This document shows positions 1-5,990 of a DNA stretch of 6,061 nt, in pieces. Below the pieces are notes generated by a model, which worked only from the letters and a program-made list of their open reading frames with translations, had not been told where the DNA came from and did no database searches. A program made the position numbers and the translations under genes. The stretch comes from Blautia sp. Lineage in GTDB: Bacteria > Bacillota > Clostridia > Lachnospirales > Lachnospiraceae. Location: NCBI GenBank assembly GCA_017515945.1, contig JAFWDX010000457.1, forward strand, positions 1 through 6,061, in the 5' to 3' direction. The first letter of the stretch is position 1. The number at the start of each line of letters is the position of its first letter.

Positions 1-94
1 ACTTTAAAATCCCATTATGATAATGTTATTACAATCTACATTAAGAAAAATAGAAAAGAATTATTATCTTCAATACTAAAGAAAAGATGTAGTG
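1..94 (+). other. A+T-rich upstream leader of the surface-protein gene
   Basis: This stretch is strongly A+T-rich and carries no coding sequence that I can support. Several hexamers resemble a -10 box: TATGAT at 16-21, TACAAT at 30-35 and TATTAT at 62-67, each 5 of 6 to TATAAT. None has a convincing -35 at 16-18 bases, and the -35 of the first would lie outside the window. A purine run, GAAAAG (81-86), ends eight bases before the ATG at 95 and is the only candidate ribosome binding site. It is weak. The promoter therefore cannot be fixed from this window. Confidence 0.3.
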
Positions 95-3000
95 ATGAAG
101 AAAAGGTTATTCAGGAAAAAAACTGCGGCAATTCTGTCAGGAATTCTACTGTTATATGGGGGCATGCTGCCCGGATCGGTCGTGTCCATGGCGGAGGAGA
201 CCTGGGAACAGGAATCTGAGGCGTCTGTAATGGAAACCGGCGCTTCAGAGGGAGAAGCCATGGAATATATGGAAGAATCCTGGAGCATTGAGACGGAACT
301 GCCCGTGGAACCCGCAGAGGAGGATTACCCGGAGGGGGAAGAGGAACAGGATGATCAGGAGTACGGACAGGATTTTCCGGACGGAGAAGTACCTGTGGAT
401 GAGTCCGACGAATCCCTGGAGGATGCGGATGAAAACCTCCCGGAGGCTGATGAGAGCATAGATGTGGAGACGGCTGAGTGGGAAGAAGATCAGGAGATTT
501 CAGTTCCCGATGAAACACCGCAGGGTGAAGAAAACGCCGGTGAAAATACAGAATCCGTGATCAGTACGGAGGAGCCGGTTCGGGAGACGACAACGGAGAG
601 CACAACGGCAGAGGTGGTTGAGAGCACTACAGAGATGACAACCATCGATGAACTGGATCAAACGGCGGTGGGCTCGCTCCTGCCTCTTCGGGAGATCAGG
701 GCGTATCTGTTCCTGGACAGTTTTTCCGACGAGGAACTGAAGGCGGTTCCGCTGTCGAAAATTCTGGCTCTTCTCCGGGACGAGAAGGGTAATCCGGTTG
801 AGATTCCTGAGGGGAAAAAGGTCGTGTGGACCCACTTTCCGAAAAATGAATACAATGCGGAACAGGATGTGTATCATGTGAAGTCACCTGATGATACGGT
901 GAGCCTGTCAGATCTGAATTGGATAGCGGACGCGTGGGGCTACGGTTATTCTAATATGGAACTGATCGTAGGGACAGGAAACCAGCTTGATGAAAAGGCG
1001 ATCCGGTACATCGTCAAAGTGTACAGGACTGAAAGAAATGCTGAGTATCTTACTTTTGAAGTGTATACAGAGTCCGAAGACGGATCAAGAAAAAAAATAG
1101 CAAGTGCACAGAGAGACAGGCGGGATTATGAACAGCCGGATTCCGCGGGCCGGACAGGCAATACATGGGATGTCAGGCTTGCCACTACAGAAAACCTGAA
1201 CAATGAAAAGGTATATGTCGGGCTGTCATCTGCGCTTCAGTCGAGATATGGTGAGTATAAAATTGAAGTTTACGAGGGAACTGATACGTCATTAAGCTCT
1301 CCGATCACGGACAGACTCCTGAACCAGGATATGTCCGCGGCCGGTTCCGGATATGCGCTGGAAAGCCTTACACATTCATTTATCGTGGCATACTACATGA
1401 ATGGGACGTTGATCGATCAGGTCATGCTGAATGTCAGTTTTGGAGGTGCGACTCCATCTCTTGCAGTGCGGCTTACAAAACCGGGAGAGGGCAATAGCTA
1501 TCCCCGTACATATTACGATGAAAAAGATGGCGTTGAACACTATATATTTGATAGAGCAGACCTTTCAGAATATCCGAATCTCAGATTCATTGGCAGTAAC
1601 GATTTATATGAAAATATTTCAGACAGGATCGCAAAGGCAGTGGAAGGAAATTATTCTTCCCTGAGTGAGGCTGCGCAGGCATCTGATATAAAAGACCCGC
1701 TTTTCAGTGCGGACGGTTATAAAACAGACATCATCGGAGGTAAATACTATACTGTTTTCTTTGCACAGGATGCCGGTTTTACGATCGATCATATAACGGT
1801 TTTTGTCGGAGCCGAGCAAATTGAAAATACATCCTCTCCTTATTTCAGCGTGGACTCTTTAAAAAACATTAATGGGGAATATCTGAAGACGTACGAGGTC
1901 AACAACTACCGCCGTCGGGAACTTGACACCATGTATGATTTCGGATATCAGACGGTTATGGTGCTTGACGAAAAAGCAGATCTTTCCCAGCTTGTGCCTG
2001 TCTTTTCGGCTCCGGAAGGCGCGCAGGTATATGCCGGAAATGAGAACGAGGCAGGGGAAAAACAGATTTCGGGCGAGACAGTACAGGATTTTTCGAAAGG
2101 TCCGGTCAGATATACCGTTGCTGTAAATGATCAGGTTAAAAGTTATGTTGTCTCTGTAAAGAAAAAGGAGACCGGCCCCAGCCTGTTTGTCTTCGGACCG
2201 AGCAAGCGTGAGGTGCTGCTGGTTGATTATTTTGATAACAGGCATGATATCCTGATCGCTAATATGGGAGATGAACCCCTGACAGGTCTGAAAGCCACAC
2301 TTGACGCGACAAATGTCATGCTGGATGATTATTGGACTGTTGGAAACGAGGGCAATGATACCCTGGCGCCTTTTGAATACGTGGATCCGCACATAATGAA
2401 TGTAGACGATGAAGAATATGAGGGCTATGAAGACTACATACAGTACGGCGAACTTCAGAACATTGCGAAGATCAGGCTGGTGCCGGATGGGGAAGGTGCA
2501 ATAAAAGGCACATTGACAATTTCTGCCGATGGGCAGAAGGATGTCGTGATAGAACTGGAAGGTATAGCTTCCAGTCCGAAGATCCTGCCGAATGAATTTC
2601 GTGACGGTGTCAAATATGTCCCTTATTCTGCAATAATCCAGACAGACAATAAATATTCCGGTATCCTGAGCGTGCTGGCGAATTTAAATGAAAGCAACAA
2701 AGATAAGTCGTCCAAACCGGATACCGGAGTTATGACCTTTGAATTGACAGAGGGAGAATTGCCTCCGGGAATGGAACTGAGGACTACGACCGGTGAGATC
2801 TACGGTACGCCTCAAAAGAAAGGTACTTATAATTTCACAGTCCGGGCTGATTTCGGAGTCCATATTTTCCCGCCTTCTACGGCAAAGCTTTCGATCACGA
2901 TAAAGAAAAACACAGACGAGAATGTCTTTAATACATCCAATGAAGGATATATGATCGAAACACATATCGGAGAAAGCACAGGGGATTATGGCTTTGTCCT

Positions 3001-3610
3001 GGATTCCTTTGAAAAAGATATCGTGTTTACTTCAGAAGGCCCCAACAGCAATTTCATTGATCTGTGGCTGAATGGAGAGAGACTGGATCCATCTGCCTAT
3101 GACAGGGAAGAGGGCAGTACAAAGATAACGATCGCGGGTAATACCATGGAGAGCCTCGCAAATACAGGTGATGGTGAGAATAATACCATTTCGATGGAGT
3201 TCCGCGAGGATGGGGATGTTGAAAAAGATCTTCATGTCACTTCGCAGAACTTCAGGGTTGAAATAACGCCGGAGGATGAGCCGGAGCCTACAGATGCTCC
3301 TGAGGCCACGAATACACCCGTGCCGACCAGACCGGCAAATACCGCGACACCTACAGCTGCTCCTGCGGTAACGGCAGCAGTGACAAGAACCCCTGCGACA
3401 TCGTATTCAGGTTCGAGTACATCATCCGGTACGGCTGCACGGACGGTGACGCCCACAGCGCAGCCGCATGCAACTGAAGCGCCTCAGTCTCAGAGCAAAC
3501 AGGCTGCAGCTACGGGAGACGAGACTGAAACTGCCGGGTGGTTATGCCTGATGTGCCTGAGCGCTGCGGCTATGGTGCTGGTAAGGGCCAAAAGAAAGGC
3601 GGCCAGGTAA
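95..3610 (+). CDS. Large secreted multi-domain Ig-like surface protein with degenerate sortase-type C-terminus
   Basis: The product is 1171 residues from ATG 95; a GTG at 92 in the same frame is an alternative start. No enzymatic motif is recognisable, so the function is unknown. A signal peptide is clear: basic KKRLFRKK, a hydrophobic core, then SVVSMA with likely cleavage after A33. Residues 34-153 contain 51 Asp/Glu and no Lys/Arg, followed by a Thr-rich hinge (about 160-187). Residues 195-310 hold a module with FSDEELKAVPLSKILALL that I cannot assign. About 620-690 resembles a DUF5018-like beta domain (SGETVQDFSKGPVRYTV). About 705-826 is ASH/HYDIN-like. About 830-935 is a He_PIG-type Ig domain (LPPGM at 889-893, TGEIYGTP, GTYNFTV). 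About 965-1057 resembles the X2 beta-sandwich module. A Thr/Pro/Ala linker (1058-1135) leads to QAAATGDE, a hydrophobic segment and RAKRKAAR. The only cysteines I see are two in that segment. It is probably a wall- or membrane-anchored adhesin or scaffold. Confidence 0.93.
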   Translation: MKKRLFRKKTAAILSGILLLYGGMLPGSVVSMAEETWEQESEASVMETGASEGEAMEYMEESWSIETELPVEPAEEDYPEGEEEQDDQEYGQDFPDGEVPVDESDESLEDADENLPEADESIDVETAEWEEDQEISVPDETPQGEENAGENTESVISTEEPVRETTTESTTAEVVESTTEMTTIDELDQTAVGSLLPLREIRAYLFLDSFSDEELKAVPLSKILALLRDEKGNPVEIPEGKKVVWTHFPKNEYNAEQDVYHVKSPDDTVSLSDLNWIADAWGYGYSNMELIVGTGNQLDEKAIRYIVKVYRTERNAEYLTFEVYTESEDGSRKKIASAQRDRRDYEQPDSAGRTGNTWDVRLATTENLNNEKVYVGLSSALQSRYGEYKIEVYEGTDTSLSSPITDRLLNQDMSAAGSGYALESLTHSFIVAYYMNGTLIDQVMLNVSFGGATPSLAVRLTKPGEGNSYPRTYYDEKDGVEHYIFDRADLSEYPNLRFIGSNDLYENISDRIAKAVEGNYSSLSEAAQASDIKDPLFSADGYKTDIIGGKYYTVFFAQDAGFTIDHITVFVGAEQIENTSSPYFSVDSLKNINGEYLKTYEVNNYRRRELDTMYDFGYQTVMVLDEKADLSQLVPVFSAPEGAQVYAGNENEAGEKQISGETVQDFSKGPVRYTVAVNDQVKSYVVSVKKKETGPSLFVFGPSKREVLLVDYFDNRHDILIANMGDEPLTGLKATLDATNVMLDDYWTVGNEGNDTLAPFEYVDPHIMNVDDEEYEGYEDYIQYGELQNIAKIRLVPDGEGAIKGTLTISADGQKDVVIELEGIASSPKILPNEFRDGVKYVPYSAIIQTDNKYSGILSVLANLNESNKDKSSKPDTGVMTFELTEGELPPGMELRTTTGEIYGTPQKKGTYNFTVRADFGVHIFPPSTAKLSITIKKNTDENVFNTSNEGYMIETHIGESTGDYGFVLDSFEKDIVFTSEGPNSNFIDLWLNGERLDPSAYDREEGSTKITIAGNTMESLANTGDGENNTISMEFREDGDVEKDLHVTSQNFRVEITPEDEPEPTDAPEATNTPVPTRPANTATPTAAPAVTAAVTRTPATSYSGSSTSSGTAARTVTPTAQPHATEAPQSQSKQAAATGDETETAGWLCLMCLSAAAMVLVRAKRKAAR

Positions 3611-3671
3611 AAAGAATACAGGGGATAGGCTGAATTGGTCTGGCAGGCTCCTTTGCAGTCCTGATGTACCA

Positions 3672-3700
3672 TTGACATAACAGTTATCAGAGCGTCTTAT
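3672..3700 (+). promoter_or_regulatory. Possible promoter: consensus -35 TTGACA with weak -10 inside hairpin A
   Basis: TTGACA at 3672-3677 matches the housekeeping -35 consensus exactly. Seventeen bases later lies TCTTAT (3695-3700), only 4 of 6 to TATAAT and lacking the important second-position A. The spacer holds a perfect 11-base palindrome, ATAACAGTTAT (3677-3687), and the putative -10 is in the left arm of palindrome A. If real, transcription would start around 3707 and run through hairpin C into the LTA synthase gene, with the palindromes placed as operators or leader structure. The poor -10 keeps confidence low. Confidence 0.25.
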
Positions 3701-3730
3701 ACGTGGAATTCTACGTATCAGGACGCTCTG
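3688..3730. repeat. Palindrome A (19-bp stem, one bulge)
   Basis: CAGAGCGTC (3688-3696) pairs exactly with GACGCTCTG (3722-3730). Inside it, T3697-G3721 and T3698-A3720 pair, C3719 bulges, and ATACGTGG (3699-3706) pairs with CTACGTAT (3711-3718), including one G-T wobble, leaving an AATT loop. The centre is GAATTC. This is the first strong stem after the surface-protein stop, 78 bases downstream. It could act as a 3' end stabiliser or poor terminator, but no T-run follows on either strand, so I do not call it an intrinsic terminator. A protein-binding operator or repeat element is equally possible. Confidence 0.85.
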
Positions 3731-3740
3731 TATGATTATA

Positions 3741-3805
3741 CCAGAGAGTCTTATACTGGCGCGATGAAATAAATGGAAAATCTGCCTGAGTTTCCGCGCG
3801 GTATA
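3741..3805. repeat. Middle element B: third half-copy with imperfect inverted repeat
   Basis: CCAGAGAGTCTTATACTGG (3741-3759) aligns with the left arms of palindromes A and C (CAGAG, TCT, ATAC, TGG) but is not followed by a close reverse complement. A weaker inverted repeat links TATAC (3752-3756) and GCGCG (3759-3763) with CGCGC (3795-3799) and GTATA (3801-3805). CCAG and CTGG at its own ends could also form a short local stem. It reads like a degenerate or half copy of the same element. Confidence 0.5.
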
Positions 3806-3808
3806 TGC

Positions 3809-3858
3809 AGAGGCTCTAAATACGTGGAAGCAAAACATTCCACGTATTTAGAGCCTCT
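3809..3858. repeat. Palindrome C: perfect 21-bp inverted repeat, 8-base loop
   Basis: The 21 bases 3809-3829 are the exact reverse complement of 3838-3858, separated by GCAAAACA (3830-3837). The left arm begins AGAGGCTCTAAATAC and ends GTGGAA. On the + strand it is followed by AGTATAACAGG, and on the - strand by GCATATACCGCG, so there is no U-tract either way. Flanking TATA at 3802-3805 and 3861-3864 could add a few pairs beyond a mismatch. The stem ends 55 bases before the LTA synthase ATG. It could be a regulatory RNA hairpin, an operator, a cruciform site or a mobile palindromic repeat; the sequence does not decide between them. Confidence 0.9.
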
Positions 3859-3869
3859 AGTATAACAGG

Positions 3870-3899
3870 TGGAAAACTATTGTTTCCGAATTATATACT
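3870..3899 (+). promoter_or_regulatory. Possible promoter immediately upstream of the LTA synthase gene
   Basis: TATACT at 3894-3899 is 5 of 6 to the -10 consensus, and TGGAAA at 3870-3875 is 4 of 6 to TTGACA with an 18-base spacer. The start would fall near 3906, leaving a leader of only about 8 bases before the ATG at 3914. That is too short for a Shine-Dalgarno, and none is seen there. Another -10-like box, TATAAC (3861-3866), lies just after palindrome C but has no -35. Both are weak calls from an A+T-rich stretch. Confidence 0.25.
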
Positions 3900-3924
3900 A
3901 AATTCCATAAAAGATGAAAACTGA
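3880..3924 (+). CDS. Possible 14-codon leader ORF overlapping the LTA synthase start
   Basis: AGGTGG (3867-3872), one mismatch from the ideal Shine-Dalgarno, sits seven bases before a TTG at 3880. From there a 14-codon frame, MFPNYILNSIKDEN if TTG initiates, ends at TGA 3922-3924 and overlaps the first 11 bases of the LTA synthase gene in another frame. The LTA synthase ATG itself is preceded only by ATAAAAG with no usable ribosome binding site. Translational coupling is therefore conceivable. TTG is an uncommon start and the frame is very short, so this may be chance. Confidence 0.2.
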   Translation: MFPNYILNSIKDEN

Positions 3925-5980
3925 ACATTTTACAAGAATTACAAACGGAATCCTCCTGCTTATATGCCTGTTTATGGCTGCAGCAGGTTTTATCTGTAAG
4001 GATCAATTAATCGAAACGCTTGAAAAAACAATTTATTATAAAAGCGCATTAAAGCTGGCCGGGATTGTGATTTGTCTCTGCCTGGCAGGTATTTTTGCAC
4101 CGAAAGTAAGGGCCGGGGACAGATGGAACAGAATAATTTCATTCCTGTTCTTCTTCGCAAGCCCGCTTTATATTTTTTTTACAACGCAGGTGGTGACCAC
4201 CGAGGCGAAGCCGCGCTGGTCTGTTTTTCGAAAGCTTTTTGGAGACCCGGGCGTCTCGCTGAAGCTGATCATTCTGAATTATATACTGATCCTGCTGATC
4301 GTATCCGCATTGACATCTCTGACCGATAATACCACGATCGGGACAAACCTGGCTTTCATCATACTGCTGCTGTTTTCGATCGTGAATATTTATGTCAGTG
4401 AGTTCCGGGGGAACGCGATTTCAGCGATCGATTTTACTGTTCTGAGTACAGCTCTGGATGTGGCGGGCGATTATTCGATCGGGATCACATATCGGATCTA
4501 TCTGGCATTGCTTATGTGGCTTTTCTACGTGATCATTAGTACGAAAATGCCCTTTGGAAAACTCTTTCGCAGGAAACGGTATTATGTCCTTTCCCTGGTG
4601 GGAACCGCTCTCGTCTGCACTTTGGGACTTCATTTCCTGGTCTTCGGATCATATCTGAAGAACGAAGGCATAAAGATCAGCTATTTCCATACCATACGTT
4701 CTTACCGACATTACGGAGTGCCGGTAACCTTTGCACGGTCAGTACAGGAGGCTGTCCCGCAAAAGCCGGAGGGTTATTCCCTGCAGCGGGTCAAAGAGAT
4801 CATGCAGCGATATCCTTCGGATCCTGCAGAAAAGGACGGGAAAGGGATCTCCAGGAAAAGACCGGATATCATCATCGTGATCGATGAATCCTTTACAGAT
4901 CTGGAGCTGGTAGGGGAATTTGAAACGAATATGGATCCGATCCCGCTTTTTCATGGACTGAGCGAAAAGTATTATCATGGTGTCAGCTATGCGTCGGTTC
5001 GGGGCGGACAGACGGCAAACACGGAGTTTGAGTTCCTGACGAATCACACTATGGCATTCCTTCCGACTGCTGCGGTGCCGTTCCAGATCTATATTCATAA
5101 ACCGATGCCGTCAATGGCTGTGATAAAAGAACAGGACGGTTACTGCGGGATCGAAGCTTTTCATCCATGGAAAGCGACGAATTATAACCGTGACAGCGTG
5201 TATCCTTTGCTGGGGTTTGAAGAATATTATCACAGAAGGAATACGCCTCTGCGCCTTAAGACCTTCCGTGGCAAAATATCAGACCGTTCGGATTTCAATA
5301 ATCTGATCGCAATCTATGAGCAGGACAGAAAAGAGAGCGACCGCCCCTGGTTCTTTTATAATATGACGGTTCAGAATCATTCTCCGTACGGAAAGGAAAC
5401 GCCGGATTTTGAAGAGGAGATTTGGACGACAGATCTTAAAGAAGAATACCGTGACGTAGATCAGTATCTGAGCCTGACGCGGAAGACGGACAATGCCTTG
5501 CGGATGCTGTTTAAATATTTCCGGACAGTTAAGGAACCGACGATCATTATGGTGCTCGGGGACCATCAGCCCAAACTTAAAAACGCTTTTTACGAAGAAA
5601 TACGTGGTGAAAGTATGGAAGACGATACCACCGAGGACATGATGGACCTGTATAAGGTCCCGTTCCTGATCTGGAGCAACAGAAAATATGGAGATACCGA
5701 CCTGGGCGAAACCAGTATGAACTATCTGCAGACGATCCTGGCTCAGATTTACGGCGGCCCTTTGACGGGATACCAGAAATTTCTTTCCGAACTCAGAAAA
5801 GAAGTTCCCGTTATCAATGCGTTTGGGTATTATGGCCGGAACGGGAAATTCTATGAGACAGACGACGAGTCATCGCCATATTATGAACAGATCGAAGAAT
5901 ACCGGATGCTGGAATATTATGCGATGTTTGATAAAGACAACAGCCTGGAAGGATTTTATAAACTTGATATCACGATATGA
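3914..5980 (+). CDS. LTA synthase family phosphoglycerol transferase (sulfatase/alkaline phosphatase superfamily)
   Basis: The product is 688 residues, slightly longer than S. aureus LtaS (646). Such enzymes move glycerol-phosphate from phosphatidylglycerol onto a lipid-anchored polymer on the outer face of the membrane. Seven hydrophobic segments are visible (about 11-28, 45-63, 74-94, 115-134, 143-162, 193-209, 224-244), with the family motif FRGNAISAID at 164-173. The extracellular catalytic domain spans about 317-640. By alignment to LtaS, metal ligands E325 (in VIDESFTD), D550 and H551 (LGDHQPKL) and nucleophile T367 (GGQTANTEFE) are present. Pocket residues H417, R426 and H489 (VQNHSPY) are also kept; LtaS W354 is Y424 here. 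In-frame stops at 3899 and 3908 make ATG 3914 the first possible start, and TM1 begins close behind it. No Shine-Dalgarno is close to this ATG. Whether it makes LTA proper or another glycerol-phosphate decoration is not decidable. Confidence 0.96.
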   Translation: MKTEHFTRITNGILLLICLFMAAAGFICKDQLIETLEKTIYYKSALKLAGIVICLCLAGIFAPKVRAGDRWNRIISFLFFFASPLYIFFTTQVVTTEAKPRWSVFRKLFGDPGVSLKLIILNYILILLIVSALTSLTDNTTIGTNLAFIILLLFSIVNIYVSEFRGNAISAIDFTVLSTALDVAGDYSIGITYRIYLALLMWLFYVIISTKMPFGKLFRRKRYYVLSLVGTALVCTLGLHFLVFGSYLKNEGIKISYFHTIRSYRHYGVPVTFARSVQEAVPQKPEGYSLQRVKEIMQRYPSDPAEKDGKGISRKRPDIIIVIDESFTDLELVGEFETNMDPIPLFHGLSEKYYHGVSYASVRGGQTANTEFEFLTNHTMAFLPTAAVPFQIYIHKPMPSMAVIKEQDGYCGIEAFHPWKATNYNRDSVYPLLGFEEYYHRRNTPLRLKTFRGKISDRSDFNNLIAIYEQDRKESDRPWFFYNMTVQNHSPYGKETPDFEEEIWTTDLKEEYRDVDQYLSLTRKTDNALRMLFKYFRTVKEPTIIMVLGDHQPKLKNAFYEEIRGESMEDDTTEDMMDLYKVPFLIWSNRKYGDTDLGETSMNYLQTILAQIYGGPLTGYQKFLSELRKEVPVINAFGYYGRNGKFYETDDESSPYYEQIEEYRMLEYYAMFDKDNSLEGFYKLDITI

Positions 5981-5990
5981 ATCAAGGTAA

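Larger units (their letters stand above)
3611..3913. other. 303-base intergenic region with three related palindromic elements
   Basis: No protein gene or tRNA is supported between the two large genes. The first 60 bases after the TAA stop look unremarkable and have no intrinsic terminator. From 3672 onwards the region is dense in dyad symmetry: an 11-base palindrome (3677-3687), hairpin A (3688-3730), a middle element (3741-3805) and hairpin C (3809-3858), followed by about 50 A+T-rich bases before the ATG at 3914. Three half-elements begin CAGAG and share TCT...ATAC...TGG: 3688-3709, 3742-3760 and 3808-3830. The symmetry is perfect or nearly so, which is much more than chance would give, so the region is likely functional or recently inserted. 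Confidence 0.8.

Noticed and set aside
111..518. 135-codon Pro/His-rich open frame on the - strand
   Set aside because: It is the antisense of the acidic low-complexity region; GAG/GAA/GAT-rich codons read backwards give Pro/Ser/Leu/Phe-rich frames without stops.
1859..2392. 177-codon open frame on the - strand inside the surface-protein gene
   Set aside because: It lies wholly inside a long + strand gene with coherent domains, and its translation shows no recognisable family or compositional sense; it is a shadow frame.
3232..3456. Ala/Val/Gly-rich hydrophobic frame on the - strand
   Set aside because: It is the antisense of the Thr/Pro/Ala linker; the hydrophobic look comes from repeated ACN/GCN codons.
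3688..3730. Intrinsic terminator for the surface-protein gene
   Set aside because: The stem is strong, but no U-tract follows; only CTGTATGATTATACC comes after it.
3732..3767. 11-codon + strand ORF after palindrome A (ATG 3732, stop 3765-3767)
   Set aside because: Its only Shine-Dalgarno-like AGGA (3720-3723) is buried in the stem of palindrome A, and the frame is too short to support by itself.
3542..3838. 98-codon - strand frame covering the intergenic palindromes
   Set aside because: It spans the end of the surface gene and both hairpins, has no good ribosome binding site that I can see, and resembles no family.
3688..3858. CRISPR array
   Set aside because: The repeats are inverted, few and of unequal sequence, without regular spacers; no cas genes are in the window.
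4072..4329. 85-codon + strand frame inside the LTA synthase gene
   Set aside because: It is an alternative frame within a gene whose main frame shows all family motifs; there is no independent evidence.
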